A stretch of DNA of 33,196 bases from an uncultured Oscillospiraceae bacterium (GCA_900759385.1 CAAEUZ010000076.1:1-33196); one strand, 5' to 3'. Shown: positions 17,458 to 24,714, counted from the first letter of the stretch. Numbers and translations are program-made. The notes: a model not told the origin generated them from the letters alone.

Positions 17458-18381
17458 ATGGCAAATCCTAAAGGCCCGAAAGGGTTCATAGTCGTTACGC
17501 CGACCGGCATCATCGAAATCCCACAGGACTCGTACCTCTCGTGGCTCACCATGTTCTATCTCATGCCGCGCGTGCTCGTGGAAAAGTGGCCCGAGGCGCT
17601 CAAAATCCCGCGCAAACCTTTCAAGGCGCTGCGCTCTCAGGCGTGTCTGGACATCATCAAGCAGGATATGTTCGCCGAACTGGTCTGGGACTGCTGGTCT
17701 TGGACGGCGTGGCAGTTCTTCCATGTCAAGGACTCCAAAGGCAACTACGGCGAAATCCCCGGCAGCCGCGAACAATATACCGGCTACTTCCCGCTTTGGC
17801 AACTATCGTATGACATTCTCCGTTACTTTCGTCGCAAGATAGAGCGCGAGTATATGTCTTTCCAGATGCTCTTCACCGCCGGGCCTGACGAGGAAATGCC
17901 GTGGTTTACATGGACGCAATTCTGGAACTTCGTCGGCAATATGACCGACGCCGTTGTCGAGGAAGAAAACTGGCAGCCTATGATTGACGCCATCTGGGAG
18001 AACCGCACAGTCGAGGACTACGAGAACAAAAACAGCGTCGTCCGCAACGACTTCATGCGGCACTGGAACCACGACCGCAGCGGCAAATCCATCTCGCTAG
18101 ACGAGCTTATCGAGGACGGCGGCGACATTATGAACGTCGCCGACCCGCGAGCAGATTTTGAGCGTAAGGTGCTCTCGCAGGGGCAGATTGACGCCTTCGC
18201 CAAACGGCTATCCGAGCAAGACCGCGAGATTCTCAGACTGCGAATGGAGCATCACACCGAGCAGCAGATAGCCGACGCCGTGGGCTTCAAAACTGCCAGC
18301 GCGGTGCATAAGCGGATTGCCAAGATAGCCGCGGCGTACGAGAATTTCGTGGCCAAGGAATACCAGAAATTCCTCGACTGA
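17458..18381 (+). CDS. sigma-70 region 4-like regulator
   Basis: 307 aa from ATG 17458, which has AAGGAGG upstream; the in-frame start at 17416 precedes the predicted transcription start. The last ~60 residues (RLSEQDREILRLRMEHHTEQ, then IADAVGFKTASAVHKRIAKI) are a region-4-type helix-turn-helix. The N-terminal 230 residues are Trp- and Phe-rich and do not show a clear region 2, so it may be a divergent sigma factor or a DNA-binding activator using a sigma-like HTH. It lies just ahead of the replication genes and probably regulates them or the element's life cycle. Similar proteins occur on phage-like Clostridia elements. Confidence 0.6.
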   Translation: MANPKGPKGFIVVTPTGIIEIPQDSYLSWLTMFYLMPRVLVEKWPEALKIPRKPFKALRSQACLDIIKQDMFAELVWDCWSWTAWQFFHVKDSKGNYGEIPGSREQYTGYFPLWQLSYDILRYFRRKIEREYMSFQMLFTAGPDEEMPWFTWTQFWNFVGNMTDAVVEEENWQPMIDAIWENRTVEDYENKNSVVRNDFMRHWNHDRSGKSISLDELIEDGGDIMNVADPRADFERKVLSQGQIDAFAKRLSEQDREILRLRMEHHTEQQIADAVGFKTASAVHKRIAKIAAAYENFVAKEYQKFLD

Positions 18382-18469
18382 AAATTTTTCAAAAAATTTT
18401 GAATTCTCAGGAACAATTTGACCGTTCTCAATCCATGTATATTAGAGGGGAAGCACAGCCCCGAAGACA

Positions 18470-18501
18470 AGAGCGTTTGCCGTAAGGCAGGCGCTCTTTT
18501 T
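18470..18501 (+). terminator. terminator after the sigma-like gene
   Basis: AGAGCGTTTGCC-GTAA-GGCAGGCGCTCT followed by TTTTT; two G-U pairs. Good intrinsic terminator. The stretch 18502-18652 holds a ribosome site and minigene (below) and no other gene. Confidence 0.85.
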
Positions 18502-18527
18502 ATATTCTGAAACAGGAGGATTGAGCA

Positions 18528-18545
18528 ATGGCAGGATTCAGATAG
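18528..18545 (+). CDS. possible 5-codon leader minigene
   Basis: A strong ribosome site (AACAGGAGGATTGAGCA) precedes ATG-GCA-GGA-TTC-AGA-TAG, encoding Met-Ala-Gly-Phe-Arg. It sits ~110 bases before the CHC2 gene. It may be a leader peptide or the remnant start of a deleted gene. Only the ribosome site supports it. Confidence 0.3.
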   Translation: MAGFR

Positions 18546-18652
18546 TAAACTTTTTGTGAATTATCAGAATGCAAGTTCCTCATTTCGCCGAAAAATGTCA
18601 CGGTATATGAGGGGGCTTTTTCTCTCAAATATTCTAAGGAGGTACTAAAGCT

Positions 18653-19126
18653 ATCAACTACAACAAAATCAAACACAGCATATCGCCCATCGAGGCGGCG
18701 CAGCGTTACGGGGCGGTGAAGCATGGCTTCATGCGCTGTCCGTTCCACGCGGACAGGACGCCGAGCCTGAAGCTCTACGGCGACCACTTCCACTGCTTCG
18801 GCTGTGGCGCGCACGGCGACGTGATTGACCTCACGGCAGGACTGCTCGGCTGCTCAAAGGCTGAGGCGGCACGGCGGCTCGAAGCGGAATTCGGCTACAG
18901 CGGCTTTGTCCCGCCGCTGGGGTTGGCGGCGTGCAAACGTGAGTTGTCACGCTGTCGGGACGCCCTCGCACCGAAGGCTCCGGGCGACGCGATTGCTGAC
19001 GGCTACGCCGAGGTGTGTACACTCGACGCGTGGGCGGGCTACCTGCTCGACACGGGCGCGAAACGGGACGAAACGCGGTTGGTTGAGCAGAAAACCGCGC
19101 GGCTGATGGAGGATTTGCGTGGCTAA
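18653..19126 (+). CDS. CHC2 zinc-finger primase-type protein, probable AUC start
   Basis: 157 aa if begun at ATC 18653, ten bases after AAGGAGG; with GTG 18716 it would be 136 aa but lacks a good ribosome site and loses the conserved N-terminal helix (INYNKIKHSISPIEAAQRYG). There is an in-frame TAA at 18635 and no ATG/GTG/TTG before 18716. The zinc ligands are C29-P-F-H32 and C48-F-G-C51, as in DnaG-type zinc-binding domains that contact template DNA. It overlaps the next gene by 8 bases, so the pair is co-translated as the replication module. Confidence 0.8.
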   Translation: MNYNKIKHSISPIEAAQRYGAVKHGFMRCPFHADRTPSLKLYGDHFHCFGCGAHGDVIDLTAGLLGCSKAEAARRLEAEFGYSGFVPPLGLAACKRELSRCRDALAPKAPGDAIADGYAEVCTLDAWAGYLLDTGAKRDETRLVEQKTARLMEDLRG

Positions 19127-20408
19127 TTTCCCGGAATGGTACGACGGCAAGCACGTCAACGAAGTCAAGTTCTGTGAAGGGTTCCTGCGCGAGCATCCAA
19201 TGAAGAGCGTCAACGGCACGTTCTTCACGGTCGAGGGACGTGTCACGGACGAGGACAAGCTCAGGCGCGAGATTTATGAACTGCTCAAACCGTACTTCTC
19301 AACGGGCCTCGGCAAGCGTGTAAACAACCTGCTCGAAGCCCTGCGGCTTGAGGCCTACGCGCCCGACCTGCCGATTCAGCGCGACCGCATCCACGTCGCC
19401 AACGGCACGCTGCTCCCCGACGGGCGGTTCACGCAGGAGCGCGAGTTTTGCCGCAACCGTCTCCCGGTGGCGTATAACGAAAACGCAAAGCCCCCCGCAA
19501 CGTGGCTGCGCTTCCTCGGCGAGCTGCTCTACCCGGAGGACATTACGACGCTGCAAGAGTTTATGGGTTACTGCTTCCTGCCGACGACGAAAGGGCAAAA
19601 AATGCTGATGCTAATAGGCCGCGGCGGCGAGGGTAAGAGCCGCATCGGGCTGGTGCTCCGCGCTCTGCTCGGCTCGAACATGGCGACGGGGAGCATCGCG
19701 AAGATTGAAAGCTCGCGGTTCGCCCGCGCAGACCTCGAACACGAGCTGGTCATGCTCGACGACGACATGAAACTCGAAGCCCTGCCGCAGACAAACCACA
19801 TCAAGGCAATCGTGACCGCCGAGCTGCCGATGGACTTGGAGCGCAAGGGCCAGCAGAGCTACCAAGGCGATTTGTACGTCCGTTTCCTCGGATTCGGCAA
19901 CGGTTCGCTGAAAGCGCTCTATGACCGCAGCGAGGGATTTTTCCGGCGGCAGATTATCCTGACAACCAAGCCAAAAGACGCCAATCGCGTTGACGACCCG
20001 TTCATCGCCGAGAAGATGTGTGACGAGGCCGAGGGCATTTTCCTCTGGTGTCTCGAAGGCTTGCAGCGGCTGATTGCGAACGACTACCGCTTCACTCTAA
20101 GCGAGCGCGCCCGTGAGAACATGGCCGAAGCGGTCAGCGACGGCAACAACGCCGTGGACTTCATGCGCAGCGAGGGCTACATACGCCTCAAAGCCGACGC
20201 GGCAGCCAGCAGCCGGGACGTGTACGCGGTGTACAAGCTCTGGTGTGAGGACAACGCGCTCAACCCGCTCTCGGCGCGGAGTTTGAGTATGCACCTCATT
20301 GAAAACCGGGAAGTCTACGGCATCGAGCAGACGAACAAAATTTATCTGCCCGGCGGTCGGCGCGTGCGCGGTTTTATCGGCATTGAGCTGCTGCAAAGGG
20401 CGGGGTAA
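19119..20408 (+). CDS. phage/plasmid primase-helicase (D5/P4-type superfamily 3)
   Basis: 429 aa from GTG 19119 with GGAGG six bases upstream, overlapping the CHC2 stop. After a D5-N-like region (DLPIQRDRIHVANGTLLPDG, then RNRLPVAY and LRFLGELLYPEDITTLQEFMGYCFLP) come Walker A GRGGEGKS and Walker B VMLDDD, followed by the SF3-type FGNGSLKALYDRSEGFFRRQIILTTK. This is the replicative helicase of many plasmids, phages and satellites; with the CHC2 protein it should let the excised circle replicate. The C-terminus has a winged-helix-like region (RDVYAVYKLWCEDNALNPLS). A GTAC palindrome follows immediately. Confidence 0.88.
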   Translation: MANFPEWYDGKHVNEVKFCEGFLREHPMKSVNGTFFTVEGRVTDEDKLRREIYELLKPYFSTGLGKRVNNLLEALRLEAYAPDLPIQRDRIHVANGTLLPDGRFTQEREFCRNRLPVAYNENAKPPATWLRFLGELLYPEDITTLQEFMGYCFLPTTKGQKMLMLIGRGGEGKSRIGLVLRALLGSNMATGSIAKIESSRFARADLEHELVMLDDDMKLEALPQTNHIKAIVTAELPMDLERKGQQSYQGDLYVRFLGFGNGSLKALYDRSEGFFRRQIILTTKPKDANRVDDPFIAEKMCDEAEGIFLWCLEGLQRLIANDYRFTLSERARENMAEAVSDGNNAVDFMRSEGYIRLKADAAASSRDVYAVYKLWCEDNALNPLSARSLSMHLIENREVYGIEQTNKIYLPGGRRVRGFIGIELLQRAG

Positions 20409-20411
20409 AAA

Positions 20412-20491
20412 GTGAGTTGGAACTCAAAACTCGCGTACGAGCGTACAAGCGTACGGTACGTTCGTACGCTCGTACGGATGATTTCAACTCC
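20412..20491. repeat. symmetric GTAC palindrome, candidate replication origin or operator
   Basis: Six GTAC tetramers start at 20435, 20443, 20451, 20456, 20464 and 20472, spacing 8-8-5-8-8, mirror-symmetric. Together 20434-20476 is a 43-bp imperfect palindrome of CGTACG/GCGTAC units, and an outer pair GAGTTG/CAACTC (20414-20419, 20485-20490) extends the symmetry. It directly follows the replicative helicase, a common place for an origin. Rep-binding iterons, a partition site or an operator are all possible. Confidence 0.6.
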
Positions 20492-20589
20492 GCGACAAAA
20501 TTTTTAAGAAGCCAAATCAGACGGCTGCAAGTCGGAAGAAGGTATAAATCCCGCGCGAGACGCGGAAACTATTGCCATAAGGAGCTGAT

Positions 20590-20892
20590 TTGCGCTTGCA
20601 AATAGATGTGTTCGACAACCAGAAAATCGTGGCGGTGTGGCTGACAAAGGCCGAGCGCGATGACGAGCGCGTGCGCGAAAAGCTGCGCGAGCTGCGCGCG
20701 GAGTACAAGGCGAAGAAGTACACTGTAGCCGAGTACCAGTCCGGCGACGGCGACCTGCACACAAGCATATACGAACTGCTGCGCTACAACAAGCTGCGCG
20801 TCGCCGAGCGAGAAACCGAGCGCGCCAAAGCCGCTCCGGAGCGCGATGTGCGTCTACAGCGAAGGAGCGCAGGCAAAGCGATAGAGAGGTGA
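20590..20892 (+). CDS. small charged protein of unknown function
   Basis: 100 aa from TTG 20590, preceded by AAGGAG. It has a beta-hairpin-like start (LQIDVFDNQKIVAVWLTKAE) and a long charged helix (RVREKLRELRAEYKAKKYTV) and ends in a basic tail. No family recognised. It follows the candidate origin and ends on a strong hairpin. Its size and charge would fit a recombination directionality factor or replication accessory protein, but nothing proves it. Confidence 0.6.
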   Translation: MRLQIDVFDNQKIVAVWLTKAERDDERVREKLRELRAEYKAKKYTVAEYQSGDGDLHTSIYELLRYNKLRVAERETERAKAAPERDVRLQRRSAGKAIER

Positions 20893-20898
20893 TGCAAA

Positions 20899-20927
20899 GC
20901 CCCCGGGGAGCGCCGCTCCCCGGGGGC
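20899..20927. terminator. strong GC hairpin between convergent genes
   Basis: GCCCCCGGGGAGC-GCC-GCTCCCCGGGGGC, 13-bp perfect stem, no T-run. It separates the small unknown gene from the convergent ATPase gene. Confidence 0.6.
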
Positions 20928-20932
20928 GTAAG

Positions 20933-22255
20933 TTATGATTTGCCTATCAGCCAATCGAGCAGATTTGTGGATTTGATCCCATCGTATGACGAGTCCAACC
21001 CCGGTTCAAGCGACAGTACGATTTTCTCGTAGTTGTCACGGATTTTTTGAAGCGGGGCAAGTTCACGCCGGCGCACATCCTCGCTCAGCATGGACTCCGT
21101 CACCTGCACATACAGTTTTTCGTCGGCTTTGGCGGCGATAAAATCAATCTCCGCGTCGCCAATTTTCCCGATTGCCACGTCGTAACCGCGGCGCAGCAGT
21201 TCAAAGTACACTACGTTTTCGAGCGCGTGACCGCTGTCCCGGTTGCGGAAGCCGAGTAGATAATTCCTCAGTCCGATGTCCACGATGTAGTATTTGCCGA
21301 GAGTTTTCAGATAGCCCTTGCCCTTGATGTCGAAGCGCTTTATCTCGTAGAAGAAGTAGGCCTCGAGCAGCGCGTCTATATACGCCTGCACCGTGTTTAT
21401 GCTGGGCTTGCCCCTGCGCTTCTCGTCCTCCAACAGTCCCTCGCTCACCAGAGTATTGCCAATTGAAGTAGTGGAAACCGTGCTGCCGATGTTGTCCGCG
21501 AGGAACAGTATTATCTTGCGGAGCAGGACAGAATCGGTTATTCGCCTCTGCCCCCGGCGCTTCTCGCGCTCGAGAATGTCGCGGACTACGACGGTGGAGT
21601 ATATGCCGTCGAGCAGCGCCGCCGCTCTTTCCCAATCAAGCCCGACGTCGGAAATGCCCGGCATACCGCCGAAACGCATATAGGAGTCAAAGACCTCCCT
21701 GAGCTCATAGCGCTCGCCGTCTTTATCATAGACTTGAAGCCTTGTCCCGCCGAGCTTGCTCTCGTTCTCCCTCACTTCAAAGCCGTTGAAGTATAAAAAC
21801 TCGCTGAACGAGAGGGGGAGCATTTTAATCTCCACGCACCTTCCGGAGAGATAGGTCGAATACTCCGAGGACAGAAGGTAGGCGTTCGAGCCGGTAATAT
21901 AGATGTCGCAGTTGAAGTCCACGCGGAAAGAGTTGACCGTGTTCTCCCAGCCGTCAATGCGCTGCAGCTCATCGAAAAAGAGATACATCCGCTTTCCCGG
22001 TATCACGCGCTCTTTGACATAGCTGTAGAAATCCCCGGCAGTCATCGTCATAAAATCGTGGGACTCGAAATTCATTTCGACAATCTGCTCCGGAGTAATG
22101 CCGCTCTGCTTCAAATGCTCCACCATGAGCTTGAGCAGGCTGGATTTCCCGCAGCGTCTTATGCCGGTGATAACTTTCACCGGCTCCGTATCCTGAAACG
22201 CTTTCAGTTTATCGAGGTATAAATCACGCCTCTTGAGTTCGTGCGTATCGATCAT
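20933..22255 (-). CDS. AAA ATPase with DUF4143 domain
   Basis: 440 aa from ATG 22255 (GGAGG seven bases upstream; a further ATG at 22282 is too close to the promoter). Walker A GIRRCGKS is at residues 31-38, Walker B in MYLFFDELQ, sensor-like YITGSNAYLLSSE follows, and the C-terminal half is DUF4143, ending in a PD-(D/E)xK-like segment (GKIGDAEIDFIAAK, then KLYVQVTESM). Such AAA_14/DUF4143 proteins are very widespread in Clostridia and Bacteroidetes and of unsettled role; some act in defence or stress. It is divergent from the recombinase gene and has an elaborate promoter. It may be unrelated cargo or host gene capture. Confidence 0.85.
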   Translation of the reverse strand: MIDTHELKRRDLYLDKLKAFQDTEPVKVITGIRRCGKSSLLKLMVEHLKQSGITPEQIVEMNFESHDFMTMTAGDFYSYVKERVIPGKRMYLFFDELQRIDGWENTVNSFRVDFNCDIYITGSNAYLLSSEYSTYLSGRCVEIKMLPLSFSEFLYFNGFEVRENESKLGGTRLQVYDKDGERYELREVFDSYMRFGGMPGISDVGLDWERAAALLDGIYSTVVVRDILEREKRRGQRRITDSVLLRKIILFLADNIGSTVSTTSIGNTLVSEGLLEDEKRRGKPSINTVQAYIDALLEAYFFYEIKRFDIKGKGYLKTLGKYYIVDIGLRNYLLGFRNRDSGHALENVVYFELLRRGYDVAIGKIGDAEIDFIAAKADEKLYVQVTESMLSEDVRRRELAPLQKIRDNYEKIVLSLEPGLDSSYDGIKSTNLLDWLIGKS

Positions 22256-22277
22256 GCCGCCACCTCCCGTCATGCAA

Positions 22278-22358
22278 ATCATAGCACAAACTTATTTTTT
22301 TATCAAGTTTATATTATCAATAGCATAAACTTTAATTTTTCGTCAGTTTGTGCTATGA
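22278..22358 (-). promoter_or_regulatory. promoter and three operator-like repeats upstream of the DUF4143 ATPase
   Basis: Minus-strand promoter: TTGATA (22306-22301), 17 bp, TATGAT (22283-22278) with TGC extended -10. The 14-mer TCATAGCACAAACT (22279-22292) overlaps the -10 and recurs as an exact inverted copy at 22345-22358; a third copy with one change (TAGCATAAACT) is at 22321-22331. Three sites around a promoter suggest repression, possibly autoregulation. Confidence 0.65.
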
Positions 22359-22406
22359 ATTGACAAAATCTGCTCAGCAATAATTCTATCTCAACTAATA
22401 TTCCCC

Positions 22407-22470
22407 TTGCCAACGCATTTCCCTCGTGTTACAATAACATCAATAATAAACTTATCACACAATAACATCA
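22407..22470 (+). promoter_or_regulatory. recombinase promoter with 12-bp direct repeat
   Basis: TTGCCA (22407-22412), 17 bp, TACAAT (22430-22435), with TGT extended -10. ACAATAACATCA occurs at 22431-22442, overlapping the -10, and again at 22459-22470, so a regulator could act here. The ribosome site AAGGAGG lies at 22477-22483. Confidence 0.65.
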
Positions 22471-22490
22471 TTGCAAAAGGAGGCGTCCCC

Positions 22491-24659
22491 ATGCCCAACA
22501 CCATCCCTCCCCGTATCGCCGGCTATTGCCGCATCTCCGTTGATGAGGAGCTTGACCGGGACAACACTTCTATTGAGAACCAGAAGGCCATTATCTCGGA
22601 CTTTGTCGCGTGCAAATTTCCGGGGTCGGAGCTGGTGTTTTACGAAGACCGCGACCGCTCCGGTTACACGTTTGAGCAGCGCGAGGGGTATCAGGCCATG
22701 CGCCGTGAGCTGTTGGCTCACCGGCTCGACATCCTCGTGGTCAAGGACTTCTCCCGCTTCTCGCGCCGCAACAGCCGCGGGCTGGTGGAGCTGGAAGACC
22801 TGCGCGACGCGGGCGTGCGTATAATCTCAATCGGCGACAACATAGACTTCCCCAATGACGACGACTGGCTCAAAATACAGTTCCAGTTCCTCTTAAACGA
22901 AATGCCGGTCACAGACACGAGCCGCAAGGTGAAGTCCGTCATACGCCGCAGGCAGGAAGACGGCAAGTGGATTTGCGCCGCGCCATACGGCTACATTGTC
23001 AACAAACAGCAGCAGTTCGAGGTCGTGCCCGTCGAAGCCGACGTGATACGCCGCATTTACCGGCTCTACATCGACGGCTGGGGCTACAAGCGCATAGCGA
23101 ACGCGCTCACCGATGAGGGCGTCCCCACGCCGCGGATGTCGGAGCGCGAGCGCAAGGTGGCCGAGGGCGAGGACTACCGCCGCAGCGTCAAAAACGCATG
23201 GAGCATCGTCACCGTGCAGGGCATACTGGACAACGACTTCTACATCGGCACTCTGCGTCAGGGCAAGTACCAGCGCGCCAAGATAAACGGGCGCGACGTG
23301 AAGCGCGACGAGGTCGAGCAGATAGTGATTGAAAATCACCACCAGCCCATCATCGACTACCGCACCTTCGCCACCGTGCGTGCGCTGCGCGAAAAGCGCG
23401 CGAAGTACAACTACCGCGGCGTTAAGATAAACGACAACGTCTACTCGGGCTTCCTCGAGTGCGGCGACTGCGGTGCGCCGATGTTCGCGCTGGGCCGGCG
23501 CGATTTGAAGCCCGCCTACACCTGCGGCACCTATCACCGGCGCGGCACGGCAGGCTGCACCACGCACCACATCCGCGTGGACAAGCTGGACGAGCTCGTG
23601 AAGCTCTACGTCAAAAAGGTGCGCGACAACTCCGCGGAGATGCTCGCCGAGCTGAACGCGGAGATAGCCCGCGAGCCGGAGGACGTGGCGGAAGCGGAGC
23701 GCAGCGCGGCGAATCTGGAGGACGTGCTGCTCGACGCGCAGGAGGAGCTGAAGGCCACGAAGCGGCAGCGCGTGCGCGACATCATGCGCCACCCGGAGAA
23801 CGAGGCCGTGCTCGAGGAGACCTACGACGAGCTGGAAGCCGACCTCATGCGCCGCATAGAGGGGCTTCAAAACCAGCTCGAGCGCGTCACGGACAAGCGC
23901 AACGCCATCATCCGCACCAACCGCGCCGCCAAGACGGCGATGGACGTCTTTGACGACATCCTCGCCAAGCCGCATTTGGAAAAGCAGGACCTGGAGCTCA
24001 TCATCGAGCGCATCTACGTCTTTGAGGACCACGTCGAGATAAGGCTCAAGGCCGACATAGACACGCTGCTGCGCCGCGGCGAGCTTCCCGATGAGGACGG
24101 CGGCGAGGGCGGCGCTTCCGGCGGTGGAGGCGCGGAGCTGGTGAGCGTAGTCCAGAGCGCGACACACCACGCGGACAAGGTTCTCCGCGCCAATATTGTC
24201 AGTGACGGCGACCCCTTGGAGATATTTACGGACAAGGACGGGGAGGTTATTTTCAAGAAGTACTCCCCGATCGGGGAGCTCTCGGATTTCGCCGCGCAGA
24301 TCTGCGACTCGCTGCACCGGTCTACGGACGCGCTGGCGGCGGTATGTGACAGGGACGCTGTCATCGCCGTTGCGGGCGGGGGCAAGCGCGAGCTGCTGAG
24401 CAAGCGCCTCAGCCCCGAGCTCGAGCAGCTCATGGAGTCCCGCCGCATCTACCGACGTCAGAGCGGGGGCCCCGAACTGCCGATCACCGAAAACGACGGG
24501 CCGTATTCCGTCGCAGTGGCGGCGCCGGTCGTCAGCGAGGGCGACCTGATGGGCTGCATACTTTTTGCCCAGCCCAAGAACAGCCCACCCGCCGGTGAGA
24601 TCGAGTACAAGCTTGCCGAGACCGTGGCCGGGTTCCTGGGCCGGCAGATGGAGGCGTGA
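22491..24659 (+). CDS. large serine recombinase fused in frame to the SpoVT C-terminus
   Basis: 722 aa from ATG 22491. Residues 1-150 are the serine resolvase catalytic domain (Ser16 in YCRIS, then VVKDFSRFSR), followed by the recombinase domain, a zinc ribbon (Cys324, Cys327, Cys345, Cys356), and a coiled coil (about 385-500), the full large-serine-integrase plan. At codon 573 (24207) the shared core begins; from Leu576 the protein is SpoVT (EIFTDKDGEVIFKKYSPI, then the GAF domain to QMEA). No stop separates them. In the excised circle the same frame instead reads the 23 codons now attached to spoVT at 5044-5115, giving a ~598-aa enzyme. So this fusion exists only while integrated. It should integrate into and excise from spoVT; its activity as a GAF fusion is unknown. 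Confidence 0.93.
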   Translation: MPNTIPPRIAGYCRISVDEELDRDNTSIENQKAIISDFVACKFPGSELVFYEDRDRSGYTFEQREGYQAMRRELLAHRLDILVVKDFSRFSRRNSRGLVELEDLRDAGVRIISIGDNIDFPNDDDWLKIQFQFLLNEMPVTDTSRKVKSVIRRRQEDGKWICAAPYGYIVNKQQQFEVVPVEADVIRRIYRLYIDGWGYKRIANALTDEGVPTPRMSERERKVAEGEDYRRSVKNAWSIVTVQGILDNDFYIGTLRQGKYQRAKINGRDVKRDEVEQIVIENHHQPIIDYRTFATVRALREKRAKYNYRGVKINDNVYSGFLECGDCGAPMFALGRRDLKPAYTCGTYHRRGTAGCTTHHIRVDKLDELVKLYVKKVRDNSAEMLAELNAEIAREPEDVAEAERSAANLEDVLLDAQEELKATKRQRVRDIMRHPENEAVLEETYDELEADLMRRIEGLQNQLERVTDKRNAIIRTNRAAKTAMDVFDDILAKPHLEKQDLELIIERIYVFEDHVEIRLKADIDTLLRRGELPDEDGGEGGASGGGGAELVSVVQSATHHADKVLRANIVSDGDPLEIFTDKDGEVIFKKYSPIGELSDFAAQICDSLHRSTDALAAVCDRDAVIAVAGGGKRELLSKRLSPELEQLMESRRIYRRQSGGPELPITENDGPYSVAVAAPVVSEGDLMGCILFAQPKNSPPAGEIEYKLAETVAGFLGRQMEA
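24190..24232 (+). other. attR, right junction of the element
   Basis: Core GGCGACCC at 24207-24214. Left is recombinase coding sequence, right is spoVT. The rebuilt attB (ending CGCGAG before the core, starting CTTGGAG after it) also shows partial dyad symmetry, about 10 of 18 positions, centred on the same GA (24210-24211). The target codes for the most conserved part of SpoVT (Arg-Glu-Gly-Asp-Pro-Leu-Glu). Confidence 0.85.
24207..24659 (+). pseudogene. spoVT: spoVT 3' part (rest of AbrB fold and GAF domain), stranded behind the recombinase
   Basis: About 147 codons after the core. It starts LEIFTDKDGEVIFKKYSP, the strand missing from the 5' part, and continues as a SpoVT GAF domain (AVCDRDAVIAVAGGGKRELL, then EGDLMGCILFAQPK and AETVAGFLGRQME). 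Added to the 33 codons at 4945, it gives ~180 aa; Bacillus SpoVT is 178 aa. There are no disabling changes, so excision should restore a working gene. It keeps the spoVT terminator at 24675. Confidence 0.93.
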
Positions 24660-24674
24660 GCGGTACAATGCCGC

Positions 24675-24706
24675 GCGGAGTCCCGAAATGGGACTCCGCT
24701 TTTTTT
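24675..24706 (+). terminator. spoVT terminator
   Basis: GCGGAGTCCC-GAAAT-GGGACTCCGC followed by seven T. Classic intrinsic terminator, 15 bases after the spoVT stop. Confidence 0.93.
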
Positions 24707-24714
24707 ATCTGCGC

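Larger units (their letters stand above)
5039..24210 (+). mobile_element. ~19.2 kb integrated element in spoVT (large serine recombinase, replication genes, restriction cargo)
   Basis: Boundaries come from the split spoVT gene and the shared 8-bp core GGCGACCC at both junctions; the exact crossover is uncertain by a few bases. It carries a large serine recombinase at its right end, a CHC2/primase-helicase replication pair with an adjacent symmetric palindrome, a sigma-region-4-like protein, a BRO-N protein, a type III restriction-modification system and a GmrSD-like protein. No structural phage gene, relaxase or type IV secretion gene is visible, so transfer would need a helper. Excision would restore spoVT, which resembles the skin/sigK and SP-beta/spsM arrangements of Bacillus. 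Confidence 0.93.

Noticed and set aside
20417..20605. 62-codon ORF across the GTAC palindrome
   Set aside because: Its sequence is set by the palindrome, its TTG start lacks a ribosome site, and it overlaps the next gene's start.
5039..24210. Prophage or conjugative element
   Set aside because: No capsid, portal, terminase, tail, lysis, relaxase or secretion genes are visible; a satellite or mobilisable relationship remains possible.
24200..24220. Frameshift or assembly error joining recombinase and spoVT
   Set aside because: Both junctions are in frame, share the same core, and rebuild full-length proteins, which an error would not do.
22491..24659. Treating the recombinase-GAF protein as an ordinary evolved gene fusion
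   Set aside because: The matching missing half of spoVT and the shared 8-bp core at 5035-5042 show the fusion is made by integration.
22893..24668. 591-codon minus-strand ORF
   Set aside because: Antisense shadow of the recombinase/SpoVT fusion; no domain, and the forward frame has full motif support.
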